A stretch of 64,000 nt of DNA, from contig OY743180.1 of NCBI GenBank assembly GCA_963555705.1, positions 31,218,129 to 31,282,128 on the forward strand. Direction: 5' to 3'. Position numbers and translations under genes: made by a program. How positions within the stretch are numbered: position 1 is the stretch's first letter; each line of letters begins with the position of its first letter. This DNA comes from Ligustrum vulgare. Its lineage: Eukaryota > Streptophyta > Magnoliopsida > Lamiales > Oleaceae. The notes under the pieces were generated by a model that was given only the letters and a program-made list of their open reading frames with translations, did no database searches and was not told the origin of the DNA. Below are positions 45,718-58,430 of the stretch, in pieces.

Positions 45718-48700
45718 GTCAGGTTTTTGATATTGTTTTGTGTATTTAGGAATAAATATTTTTTTTGTCTATGCATGTGTTAGTTGAGCGGTGTTAGGTT
45801 TTATGTGATTTGATTGTTATTGGATGAATGATATTTTTTATTGAACAAATTTATGGCCTTAGATTTTTGTCGTGAAATCTTGTATTTGTATTATCGAGTC
45901 TTGTAACAAAAGGGGTGGATTACGACTCCATGTTTTCCCTTTTGATTTTGATTTTTTATTTTTGCAATAGAATTAGGGTTTATGTTATTTCTGTTGTAAT
46001 TATAAAATCAGAGGACCAGATCTGCAATTTCATACAAAGGGACCAATTATGCAATTTCGGATTCATGGACTGCTGTTGCAAAATTCAGAGGACCAGGCAA
46101 TGCAATTTCTATATTGAAGGACCGGATCTGCAGTTACGGATTTGGAGGTCCTCTGCTGCAATTTACGGGTTGTACCAAACTTCATCATCTCCATATAATA
46201 AGGACTTGCAGTGCAATATCACAAGAAATTGGGCAGCAGCATCGTGGATGCTGCTGCTGCGATCGACGACGCTGGCTGCCCCGTCTCGTATGCAGTGGCA
46301 ACGGCAAAATGCAACCCCGACCGAGAAGCGCGACACCCACAGGTGTCGTTGTCGCCTCCGCGTGGTGCGGCAGTGCTATACGCACTGTTGATTCGCGGTT
46401 GGCTGCAGCGGATCCAATCTCTCCTGTTTCTCTATCCTATCTCCGGTGATTGGCGAAGCAGGCGGCAGCGAAGCCACAGCGCTGCTGTGGTCTCAGGGTT
46501 GCGCCAGTTCGTGGCGTGGCTGTGCTGCGCGATTATGGTGTCCACGTGATGCACGGCTTCCTTGGCATTCTCCGGCGATGAGAATGGTTTCCATTGGCGG
46601 CTGCGTGTTCTTCTGGCGTGAGGTCTCCTATGGTTGCTGCAAACTTTGTATCAGTTAGAAAGGAAATGGGCTATTCATTTGGGCCGGTTTTTGGAATTAA
46701 GGAAATGGGCCAGATATCAAATGATTGGCTGATTGGGCCAGTTGAATTAAATTGAAATTGGGCCAAATATAGATGAAATTAAATATGGCTCAGAAATTGT
46801 AAAATTGTCCATTTTAATTAATTGCAATGTGGGCTAAATTGTTTAGCTGGGGCAATGCAATGTGGACTGAATTTTACAATGGGCTGGAATATTTAATTGG
46901 ATCACTTCATGTTGGTATTTGACATTTGGGCTGAAGATTGAAGCTTTACAGATTGGACCAGTTTGGTAATGGGCTGAGAAATATTATTTGAAGAGTTCAA
47001 GTAATGGGCTGGACACTTGCAAATGGGAATTGAAGAATTGGGTCGGCTTGTGGCTCAATTGAATCTTTAATTAATTTGTATTTTTTGTGTCTAGGTTTGG
47101 CCATAAATTATGTTCATATTTATTTTATTATCGCATTTATTTTATGCTTTAATTAAATTGTGAATGAATGTCATTAGATAACATGTCATGTAGATCGCAT
47201 AAACACCGTTCTAGGTACTATACTGTCATGCATTGTTTTATATTTTATTTTCTTTTCTAAATGTTAGATTAGAAAATAAATATATTTATTAATAATTGAA
47301 TCGATTTTAAGAGTTAAAATTGATTGGTAATTATTAAATTAAAAACCCAACAGTTCAAAATATTAAGTGAGTGAGGGTGCAAAATATTTTGAACCCACGG
47401 CCTCCCCTATTAGCCTATTAGTAAAAATTTGTGTATGCCTCGTGCTAATCTAATTAGTCTCCCTATAGGAGGGCTGCACTGTTTTGGTTACTAGATTGGG
47501 CCCAATTAGGTGATGATTTTTTAAGTGTGAATTAATCATGATTACCCTATAGGTGACATAATTAATTTGGTACTTGAAATATTATCAATATAGGGGTTAG
47601 ACACTTAAATCAATGATATCGTGGGGACTTCCTATAGAATATCCAAACGATGTCAATGATGGCCAAATTTTAACGACTATAAATTAAATATTGCATGAGA
47701 TGCTAGATATATTTAATTTAGTGGGAGGGTCCCAGCCTAGCCATAAATCACATTTATTTCTCCTATAGAGAAATGTGTTTAAGATTTTGGAGTTTTAGGT
47801 TGTCATCATATTATAGTAGTTTTGGGTCTACTTGTGCATAATTTTTTATTCATGCATCATATATGAAAGTATTCATCATTTATGCAACTCGTGTTTAATA
47901 CATTTATTTTATTTGAATGTCGTATTTCCACAACTAGTTATATGTTTAGACATCACCAACTAATTTGCGAAAACTGTAACATGTCTCGTTATAATTCTTT
48001 TCCACTTATGACATTTGTTCATGCTAGAAGATCCTTGTTCAAAAATAATTATAAATCTTCCAATGAAAATGGTTTTATTTTGATGAGATGGTTTATTGCA
48101 TAATTTTGATTCTCACGTCAAGTACTTCGCAATAAAAACATCAAAATAGGATACCATATTTATTTTCTCGATGGAAGGGTATTTATGATAATTTGAACAT
48201 TTTAATTATGGAGTTATACAAAATATGCTATCAAGCTATAATATATCTCTACTTATGAACCGATCACGATTTTTACAAGAGACCATTTGGTAAAACATGA
48301 TTGGTCACTTTAACGTGGTGGAGGTTCCACTTGTAAACATTGATTCATGTGACATAATGCTTGAGAAATCTTTTAAGATGATCTCTTGCGGTTCAGTGTG
48401 GACTATATTCACCAGGATGAACGTGTCCTTGAAAGTTTCAATGTAAGCTATTCATAAAGAAGAGATTATTTTAAAGCAACGGATAGTATGGTAGGCCCTC
48501 TAACCTTTTTGCTTTTGAGCAAAGATAGGATTAATGAGGAAGTAGCCTTTCTTGGAAACTCTATAATGGAGTAAGACTCTATTCATTGTGTTATGGTTAG
48601 TAATTGAGTCTATCTTGATTATAGATTCTAGAGTAACTAATCGCTATTGCAAGTTGTTGCAATATGGTCCTAGGTGATCAAATGACACAATGAGATAGAG

Positions 48701-49768
48701 TATACTATAAGGATAAGCACGGGTATGGTAATATGGAAAGAGCCATTGGGCTTTTATGTTTGCGAAACAATTTGATTGTTATTTTGTCTCTTTATTATTT
48801 GAGCGGAATTATTTAGCACTTAATCTCCAGTTATTAGTTGGAATTAAGTTAAATAATGCTCTTATTATTGCGAGACAAATGATTAACAATCTCAAAGCCT
48901 TGTAAATGGTTCTAAGTGTAATATTACTACAAATGATAAGGGATAGATGATTCCTTGTATTAATGAATTCTTTGATAAGATCTTAAGATAATCATATTTA
49001 TCTAAATAAGATTGAAAGACTAGTAAAGATAGCCTCTAAGTATTTTGGAGGTGGAATCTATGTGGGCTTTTGAATTTTATTTAGAGGGTAAAATGATTAA
49101 AATCTTAGGCTTGGTCACACTTATCCAAAACTCGATTCTAATACTAGTAAGGGATGGACCTCAAAAGGATCTGAGGTGGAATCTATATTGTTTTCTGAAT
49201 CGTGTTTAGAGGATTAGATAACCAAGAGTCCTTATACATTAAATGGACTTAAGAGTTTGAGGATTAATACACTTCGATATGTGTGGATTCTTTGGTGCTC
49301 AAGATACGAGAGAGTACGAGTAATTCATCATTTTTTTTGATGATCACTCAGATCTCGATTCTATACTTAATATCTCATTGATCTGAAATGTTGAAGAATT
49401 TCTAGAATTTTGGACAGAAGTTGAGAAGTAATTAAGAGAATCGAGATACTTCGATTTGATCGAGGTTTGTGTATCTCTCATATGAGTTTAGGAACCATTT
49501 GTCGGAAAAGGAGAACAAGGTAATACCAAATCAATGGTGAGTTATCCTCGTTACTAGTTTCATTTGGGAATGTATACCGGAGATAGTTAGGTTCCTTCAT
49601 AGCCTAGTACCATTGATTCATTTCCTGAAATACCCCTAGAGTTGTGGCATGGGTGCAAGCTCAGTTTACACCACATTCAGATTTGGGGACTTTTGGCACA
49701 CAAGCTGAAAGCCAGGATTGACGAGATGGAGGCAACAATGAAGGTTTGATTATAAGGTATGCAGCGAA
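45718..49768 (+). other. Non-coding leader and unrecognised internal sequence, copia unit 2
   Basis: The counterpart of 38429-42479 shifted by 7,289 bases, with the same repeats, GC-rich island and motif array. Single-base differences were noticed near 48586 and 49202. Confidence 0.6.
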
Positions 49769-51559
49769 ACTAGAAATTATTTCTTCTATAGTCCTCTGGT
49801 CAAGAAAGTATTTGTTCAGTACAAATGTAACTTTCTTAGAGGATAAGGCATATAGAAGAATACAAATCCACAAGTAAAATTCTATTGGATAAGATGTTAG
49901 AACGTGGTTTAAACAACTTGATTCCAGGTTTCCGCATAGAATTAATCTTGATGATTTGGGACTTCCTACGGAACCGATGGTTGCTGATCCTAGTGGGAGA
50001 AATAAGGCAAGTGGTTCAACCACTATTTTTGCCTGGTGAACCCAATGGACAGGGAAAAACCAAAGGTTGTAGTCGAAGTTGTTCTCACTGTTCTGCCTCT
50101 TCTTTATGTTCATAAAGAGGTAGTGAAGAGGTTGATCCCAATTAGGGATATAACCAAGTAGTGGGAGGAGAGGAAGGGACTCTGTTTGGACATAATGGAA
50201 ATACACTTCCAGTGACTAATTGGAGTGGGAGGGTTGTAAGACCACCTTCTTGACGCTTATTCTACGGAGAGTCTTTTTAGACAGTCTCTACTGAAATAAG
50301 AGAAGGACTCCTCATTTAGGGAAGTGGTAGAAGTTATGGAATTGAAATCATGGAAGGTGAACGAGAACTCGGAATTGGATTCCTTGTACTACACTAGGGT
50401 TTGGATATTTGTAAACACACCTAATGGGGTCAAACCTATAGGGTGTGATGATTTTTAAGATGATAGGAGAATGGTAGATGAGAAGGTTGATGCCTTCAGC
50501 GCAAGGCTCATGGCTGTGGGTTTGTGAAACCCTTCTTGCCAATTGCCATGCGAATATTTACCTGGATCTTTTATCCATTATCGTTCATTGTGAAAATGAG
50601 GTACGACATATGGATGTCAAGAAGTTGTTTCTTGAATGCATCTTGAGGAAATCATTTACAAAGTGTAATCTGATGAGTTCATATTAAAAACCATGAAAGT
50701 AAAATTCATGACTTACAAGTTTCCAACTTTGGATTTGGGTATTTGTTCAACATATGGAATACAGAATTTGATCGAATGATTGTGATACATGTTATTGATC
50801 AAAATCTTGATATATCTTAAGTATACTTGAGTATACAGAAAGATGAGTCAGTTTTCGCGACTATTTATTTGAATGACACTCTACTAATGTGTGAGAGTAT
50901 TTTCATTAAATAGTAATTGGCACCAGCAATTATACTTGAAGGACTTGTAGATGACTGTCTATTTTTTCTAGACATCCGTACTTTTCGGAGTGGGAGAAAA
51001 ATGAAATAGAAAGTCTCAAGTTTCATGTAATAATAAGATACTATCTACATTTACAATATTTAAGTCTTGAAAGGAATAATGTTCTTTGTAGACTTTATCT
51101 ATCTTATGAGTATTCTCCTAAAACTCATGGTAAGATAGAGAAGGTTCCTTATGCTCCGGCTATAGGAAGCCTTACTTTGCACTAGATAGGTCATATCTTA
51201 TGCTGGGGATATTGTTGGTGATTATTAGTTTGATCCCGGATCAGATCATTGAATAGAGGTAAAGCACGTACTGAAGCGTTTTTGGAAAACGAGTAAATAT
51301 TTGCTTATCTATTTAGTTGGTGATCTGATGGATTAAAACTAATTAAGATCTGATTTGACTAGAATTCTCCAGAGTCGTCAAAATTGGAATATAACTGGGA
51401 GATAATGTGGTTAATTGGTTGGGAATAACACAATCTTGGATTGTTTGTTATACAACCGTGACTTACATCGAAATGAGTTACTATCTTGGTTGAGAACATA
51501 ATCATTAGTGTAATGATGATGTTGACAAGATGGATGATTCGATGTTTCATGTATACTCT
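49769..51559 (+). pseudogene. Copia integrase tail, RT and RNase H relic, unit 2
   Basis: The counterpart of 42480-44270, with the same stops and the same YLND change (50866-50877). Both units therefore inherited an already broken pol. One base difference was noticed near 50147. Confidence 0.75.
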
Positions 51560-51565
51560 AAGGGC

Positions 51566-51576
51566 AAGTGGGAGAT
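51566..51576 (+). other. Polypurine tract, copia unit 2
   Basis: AAGTGGGAGAT directly before LTR 3. Confidence 0.9.
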
Positions 51577-52992
51577 TGTTGGAATTATATATGCCCATAG
51601 AGTATAATTCACGACATTTAAAAGTAAAATATTAATTGATTGTATTAATATGATGTTGTGTTTGTCCACGGGTCGATTTGATATTACAAATTGAGTGTTT
51701 AAGTTGTTAAACACGGAAAGATTCAATTTGTGATTCGATCTAAAATTAACGTTCACGATCAGTAAATAAATATGGACAATTTATTTTGATAAGATCGTCT
51801 CGATTTTATTAAAGTCTATCTTTGACTTTGGTAATAAAATTGAGAGTACGTTTGGAACGTATTGGACGGGACCACGTGAAATTAATTTGTGACATTGACC
51901 GTACAAATTTAATTTCACTTGATTATCGTACGTGGGACCTTAATCCTAATCGGATAATGGACTTCGATTACTAACTTGAAGTTCTTTGAGGTATCAATGG
52001 GTGAGATCAAATTGCTGATCAATATCTCGGTACTTTGGGAATTAAAGTGAACTAACGAGGAACATATATTCGTATTATGGAATCCGTCACCTTTTAGGTA
52101 TGATTATAATCTCACTGGTTCTTCTCGTGGACAGTTGAATCTGAGCTCAGTAATTCGACAGTGACTGTTGAATTCTATGATGTGATGGGATCACATCGAA
52201 CTGTCAGATAGAAGATGAGAGTTGAGAATTTATGAATATTCGGAGAAGGGCATTTTGGTCATTTTAACTTGCTCCGAATATTCGAGTTGATCGACGGGGG
52301 TAACATGTAAGAACGATAAGTCAGAGGATATAATTATTGATTAATTGTTTCAGTAATTTCAATTTTACTAAGAGTGCAATCTCGTTCTTTTAGTGGAATA
52401 AAACGTGATTAATAAATTAATTTTGACTGATCAAGAGTTGATCGGGTTATAATTAATTTATTGGAGCTTAGTTTAATTGGGTCCGATCAGGTTCCCTCGG
52501 TGGCTTCACTATAATGGGTTTATACAGGCTTATTACCTGTATTGGGTTGTGCAGAAATGGGCCTGGGTTATGGTACTAGGCCTGGTAGGGTTTTGGAGTG
52601 TAAAGTAGTTACAAATAGTCTCCCAAGACTATTTTTCTTAACCTAATGTGAAAAGTGGCGAGACACACACTAAAGTGTGTAGTGTGTGTTTCCTCTTTAC
52701 AAAGAAACCCTAATCCTAGTTTAACCTAGATCTTGAGAAAGGTGACCACACACCTGCACAACTGCCATTGGAGAACACCGAGGAAAGCTTGAGGGTTTGA
52801 AGCTTTGGTGGAATCAAGAAGCAGTTGATGAAGATTATTGTAAAGCACGCTACAAAGGTAATCTTCTCAAAATCCTTTTTGTGTGCGAAATTATTTATTC
52901 CAAGTTAAATACATAGAACAGAAAATCCTGTAACGGGATAATCTATCACAAGAAATCAATTTTTGTGATTAGAGCAACTCGGGTTCCCAACA
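51577..52992 (+). repeat. Copia dimer LTR 3
   Basis: 1,416 bp, ending CCCAACA and followed by the right TSD GTAAC at 52993. Confidence 0.95.
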
Positions 52993-52997
52993 GTAAC

Positions 52998-53561
52998 CAC
53001 AATGTATTCAACCAAACTTAAATATTTAGCTCAATATCTTCAAGTGAACCATAAATCCATCCAAAATCTAACATTTAACTCAAAAATCAAAACCCTAAAA
53101 TCAACACCATATCTCAAATAAATGGGTATTGCCTTACCTCTTGAAAATGAAAATGAAGTCTTGAATGTTGGATGAAAATCCCTCCTTTTTCCTTCTCTTT
53201 TCTTTCTTTTTTTTTTTTCCTTCTTTCTTCCTCCGGTTTTCTCCTCTGCGTGTGTGACTTCTCTCTCTCTGGTAGTGAAATGTGTTTGGTTTGGTTGAAA
53301 TGTTTTGTCCCCTAATGTCATGACAAATTAAAGTTTGATGAAAATTGCATGTTGAGTCCTCCATTTATATAAGTATATATATCCATTAATCCTTAACTAT
53401 ACTTAATGATAAGTAAACCTTCAACTTATCATAAAATTTAAATGATCCCCAAAAATTCCCACTCATTAAAATTGGTCCCCACTTGGACTAAATTGGTCAA
53501 AAATAAATGTTGACTTGATAAAATAATTATTTGACTAGAAAAATTAAAGTGGGTTGTGACA
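52998..53561 (-). repeat. Middle Tekay LTR, 5' part
   Basis: Continues the LTR interrupted at 36998. On the minus strand it begins TGTCACAACCC at 53561. It contains a pyrimidine-rich run at about 53180-53275 (plus strand). No gene is seen. Confidence 0.9.
53361..53371 (-). promoter_or_regulatory. Possible TATA box of the Tekay LTR
   Basis: The minus strand reads TATATAAATGG, about 190 bases into the LTR, a typical place for the U3 promoter. In this copy the copia dimer lies downstream and separates the promoter from unit A. Confidence 0.4.
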
Positions 53562-53580
53562 ATCTTACCTCCTTAAAGAA
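53562..53580 (-). other. Polypurine tract of Tekay unit B
   Basis: The minus strand reads TTTAAGGAGGTAAGAT directly before the LTR, preceded by GAGGACGAAATTC as in the element at 1168. Confidence 0.75.
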
Positions 53581-53603
53581 TTTCGTCCTCGAAATTCAAT
53601 CAA

Positions 53604-56600
53604 CTACCATCTTAGAAGGTCAGGATACTTGGCTCGAATTTGATCTTCGTTTTCCCAAGTAGCTTCATCCACTGGATGATTCTTCCAAAGAACCTTGACA
53701 AATGGAATAATCTTGTCTTGCTGAATTTGTTCCTTTCGTTCAAGTATCCCTTCCGGTTCCTCCTCGTAAGTTAAATTCTCCTTAAGTTCCACTGGCTGTG
53801 GCTCAAGAATATGAGATGAATCTGGAATGTACTTACGAAGCATCGAAATGTGAAATACATCATGAATCCTAGATAACTCAGCTGGCAATGCTAAACGATA
53901 AGCCACTGGACCAATTCGTTCAACAATCTTATAAGGTCCAATATATCTCGGACTCAATTTCCCCCGCTTGCCAAATCTCAACACACCTTTCCAAGGAGAT
54001 AATTTAAGGAAAACTCTATCCCCAACAGCAAATTCAAGATCTTTCCTGCGTCTGTCTGCATAACTTTTTTGTCTATCTTGAGCTGCTTTTAACTTCTCTC
54101 TAATCACTTTCACCGTTTCTGTGGCTATCTGAATAAATTCTGGTCCTTCTAATCTCCTCTCGCCTACTTCACCCCAACAAACTGGCGTTCTACATTTCCT
54201 GCCATACAGTGCTTCAAAAGGAGTCATCTCTATACTCGAGTGATAACTGTTATTATAAGCAAACTCCATCAAACGCAGATGAGAATCCCAACTTCCTTTG
54301 AACTCTAGAACACAAGCTCTTAGCATATCTTCTAAGGTCTGTATGGTCCTCTCTGATTGACCATCTGTTTTTGGGTGGAAAGCTGTACTGAACTGTAGTT
54401 TAGTACCCAAAGCATCTTGCAAACTAGGCCAAAACTTGGAAGTAAATCTAGGATCTCTGTCAGATACAATAGACACTGGAGTCCCATAAAAACTGACTAT
54501 CTCATCCACATACAATTTTGCTAGTTTACTCAGAGAAAATGTAGCTTTGATCGGCAAGAATCTTGAAGTTTTGGTCAAACGATCGACAATCACCCAAACA
54601 CCATCATGTCCATTTTGAGTGCGAGGAAGACCAAATAAGAAATCCATAGTAATATGCTCCCATTTCCACTCAGGAATAGGCAGTGGCTGAAGAAGTCCAG
54701 CTGTTTTCTGACGATCGGGTTTCACCTGTTGGCAGACAAAACATGTCGATACAAACTCAGCAATTTCTCTTTTCATACCACGCCACCAATAATGCTCCTT
54801 CAGGGTATGATACATTTTGGTGCTACCTGGATGCATAGCATAACCTGAACTGTGCGCTTCTTCCAATATTTCTTTCTTCAATTCTGGAATATCAGGAACA
54901 CATAGCCTATTTCCCATAAATAATGCACCATCTCTGATTTCATAGTCTGTTCGCAAGCCAACAGTGACTTCTGCTTCCAAAGTTTTCAATGCCAAATCCT
55001 GCAATTGAGCTTCTCTAACTTTGTTTATCAGAGTAGGCCTCACCTGAAAGTGAGCTAAGAGTGCCCCTGTAGTAGTTGTGGACAACTGAGCATGTAAGGT
55101 TCTAAATTCACCCATCAAAGCAGCACACATCGCACTAGATTTGGTGGAATGGCTACTGACCTTCCTACTCAAAGCGTCAGCAACTACATTAGCTTTTCTC
55201 GGATGATAATCAATTTTGCAATCATAATCTTTGATAAGTTCTAACCATCGCCTCTGTCTCAAATTCAATTCTTTTTGATCAAAGATATACTTCAAGCTCT
55301 TGTGGTCCGTGAATATCTGACATTTTTCACCATACAAATAATGTCTCCAGATTTTTAGTGCCAAAACCACTGCTGCCAATTCCAAATCATGAGTTGGGTA
55401 GTTTAGTTCATGCTTCTTCAATTGTCTAGAAGCATAAGCTATAACCTTTCCATTCTGCATTAAAACACAGCCCAAACCTTGGCGTGATGCATCTCTATAG
55501 ACTACAAACTCTTCACCTGGAGAAGGAAGAGTGAGTATAGGAGCGGAAACCAATCTACTTTTCATCTCTTGGAAGCTCTTCTCACATTCTGGTGTCCACA
55601 AAAATTTCGAATCCTTTCGAGTCAAGCTAGTTAAAGGAAGAGCAATTTTGGAAAATCCTTCCACAAATCGACGATAATAACCCGCTAACCCAAGAAAACT
55701 TCGCACTTCTGTCACATTAGAAGGGCGCTCCCATTTCATCACAGCTTCTGTCTTGATCGGATCTACATAAATGCCTTCTGCTGATATCACGTGACCTAGA
55801 AATACAACTTTATCCAGCCAAAACTCACACTTGCTGAATTTCGCATACAAATGCTTATCCCTCAAGGTCTTCAATATAATTTCTAGATGCTCTGCATGTT
55901 CATCCTTGCTAGGAGAATATACCAAAATATCATCAATGAAAACAATCACAAATCTGTCCAGATAAGGATGCAAAACTCTATTCATCAAATCCATAAATGC
56001 AGCTGGGGCATTAGTAAGCCCAAATGGCATCACCAAGAACTCATAATGGCCATATCGAGTCCTAAAAGCAGTCTTTGGTATATCAGCATCTTTGATCTTC
56101 AGCTGATGATACCCTGATCATAAATCAATTTTAGAAAATACTGCAGGACCTCGAAGTTGGTCAAATAAATCATCAATGCGAGGTAACGGGTACTTGTTAC
56201 GAATCGTAACTTTATTCAACTGTCTGTAGTCAATACACAGTCTCATCGTACCATCTTTCTTCTTCAAAAAGAAGACTGGCGCTCCCCATGGGGAAACACT
56301 GGGTCTAATGAAACCCTTATCAACTAATTCCTTCAGTTGTACCTTCAATTATTTTAACTCCGTTGGAGCCATTCTGTATGGTGCTTGTAAAATAGGTGCC
56401 GTCCCTGGAATTAAATCAATAGAGAACTCAACCTCTCTATCTGGTGGTAGTCCCGGAAGATCCTCTGGGAACACATCTGGAAAGTCTCGCACGACAGGGA
56501 TATCCTCAAGTTTCGGATTAGTGAGTCTAATATCAATCACATTAGCTAAATATGCATGACAACCCTTTTTTAGCAATTTACGTGCATCCAAAGCGGATAT

Positions 56601-58346
56601 AACACATGATGGTAAAATTCTGCGTTCTCCAACAAGAACAAATTCAAGTTCTTCTGGCTTCCTGAACACAACTTCCTTTCGGAAGCAGTCGACTGTAGCC
56701 CGATGTTCAGAGAGAAAATCCATCCCCAAAATAACATCAAAATCATGCATATCAAGAGGAATTAAATCTGCCCGTAATTGATGATCATTCACCCTTATCA
56801 TACAATCTCTATACACATTACTAGCCAAAAGTGATACTCCTACCGGCGTTGTTACAGCTAATTCATTATCTAAAGGCTCTAACTTCTTCTCAGCATGACA
56901 AGCAAGTGCATAAGAAATAAAAGAATGTGTAGCACCTGAATCAATTAATGTGCGAGCATCTCTACCAAAAATAGATAACATACCAATAACCACATCCGGT
57001 GACTCATCTGCCTCCTTCTGGGTCATAGCAAATACCTTACCCTGAGTCCTGTTACACCCTGCCTGAGCTCCAGATCTAGCAGTACTACCTCTAGCAACAT
57101 TAGACTGAGCATCGCCAGTCGACCCTACTGAGATGTCCCTCTGACTCTGCCCCACATTGCTAACACCTGGCTGAGGAAATAATATATGTGATCCGCTACT
57201 CTGCTGAGATTTGATTGGGCAATCCTTCCTCATGTGTCCCATCTGACCACACTGATAACAGACTCCAACTCCCTTAAGGCACTCTCCTGGATGAAACTTC
57301 CCCCAAGACTGACACTGTGGAAAGCTACGAAAATCAGAACTCTGACTAGGCCTCGATCCCTGAGATCTCTGCATAGAGCCCTGTGGATGTATATGACTCC
57401 CTCCAGTCTGCTGTACAGAACTCTGACTCCGACCTGACATCTTACTGAATCCCGAACTCTGAGACTTTGATTTAAAATTTGTAGAATTTGTAGCACCTGG
57501 CCAAAACCCTTTTCTATTCTTCTTAGACCCTGAAGCCCCTGTCTGGCCACTACCTCCAAAACTCGTCTGTGCCCTTTGGTTGCGTCCATCTATGATAGCT
57601 GTCTCGACCCTCAAAGTCGCTTCTACCAATGACCCGAAATTTTGATGCCCATGAACTGTCACGTAAGGCCGAATATCTGATCGCAACCCCTACTCAAATC
57701 GCCTACATTTTTCTCTTTCATCAGCAATTAAGTTACTAGCATACTTAGACAACTCTAAAAACCTCAAATGGTACTCGGCAACAGACATGGATCCTTGAAC
57801 TAATCTCAAAAATTCATCACGTTTTGCATCGCGATAAAATGGAGGGTAATAAGTCTCATTGAAAGCATCCGTGAACATAGCCCAAGTAATAACGCTAGGG
57901 TCTGGATACCGACATCAATATGATGCCCACCAATCTGCAGCTCCTCCCCTCAATAGAAAAATAGCAAGACGTAACTTCTTGCCCTCAGGAACCTCCATTA
58001 CATCAAATATATTCTCCAAAGATTTCATCCAAAGCTCATCATCAGCTGGGTTGGATGTACCCATAAAATTTTTTGCTCCAAGTTTCATAGCTCTCTCAAT
58101 GAGATTATCCTTTTCTGTGTGCGGTAGGAGGGAAGCAATAGCTGCAACGATCCTGTCAGTAGCAGGGTCAGGCTGTTCCTGCATTTGTGCCTGAGGCTGC
58201 ACTGGAGGATGTACCTCGGGATGCACCTGAGGTTGGTGAACTGATTCTGCGGCACCACCGGCCTCCCCTACATGTCCTGCATCAGGAGCATTCTGAGTCT
58301 GAGGAATTGGATTTGGTTGCCTGCGAGTCCTACCACCACGAGCCAT
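53604..58346 (-). pseudogene. Tekay chromovirus gag-pol with four nonsense codons (unit B)
   Basis: The reading frame of 1,581 codons, including the stop, aligns residue for residue with unit A and extends further to a C-terminal chromodomain ([26 protein letters not shown]) ending near 53604. Stops interrupt it at 57915-57917 (TGA for CGA, gag), 57690-57692 (TAG for CAG, gag), 56349-56351 (TAA for GAA, start of RT) and 56118-56120 (TGA for CGA, RT). No frameshift was noticed. The domain layout is as in unit A: gag, CCHC knuckle, DSG protease, FIDD reverse transcriptase, RNase H, integrase. The longest open part (53604-56036) covers RT palm to chromodomain. The start ATG at 58346 is 71 bases past the primer-binding site. 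It cannot make a full polyprotein, but it records what unit A lost. Confidence 0.93.
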
Positions 58347-58416
58347 AACTCTCTACAATGGTTGACAGAAAAAGATCAATACATATGCAATGCAACCCAA
58401 CAGACTCTATAACCAT

Positions 58417-58428
58417 GCTCTGATACCA
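58417..58428 (-). other. Primer-binding site, initiator tRNA-Met (unit B)
   Basis: On the minus strand it is a perfect TGGTATCAGAGC, two bases after the LTR. Confidence 0.95.
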
Positions 58429-58430
58429 CT

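Larger units (their letters stand above)
36999..52992 (+). mobile_element. Ty1-copia tandem dimer (TSD GTAAC), period 7,289 bp
   Basis: Three 1,416-bp LTRs (starts 36999, 44288, 51577) alternate with two 5,873-bp internal regions. Each repeat unit is exactly 7,289 bp, with no length difference between copies. The whole array is flanked by GTAAC at 36994-36998 and 52993-52997. By eye the copies differ at only a handful of bases. Each unit has a primer-binding site and polypurine tract, but pol is a relic, so movement required enzymes in trans. A single insertion followed by unequal crossing-over explains the one shared TSD. Confidence 0.95.

Noticed and set aside
36999..52992. Two independent copia insertions side by side
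   Set aside because: There is one TSD for the whole array, no TSD or host sequence between units, and one shared LTR. A dimer of one insertion fits better.
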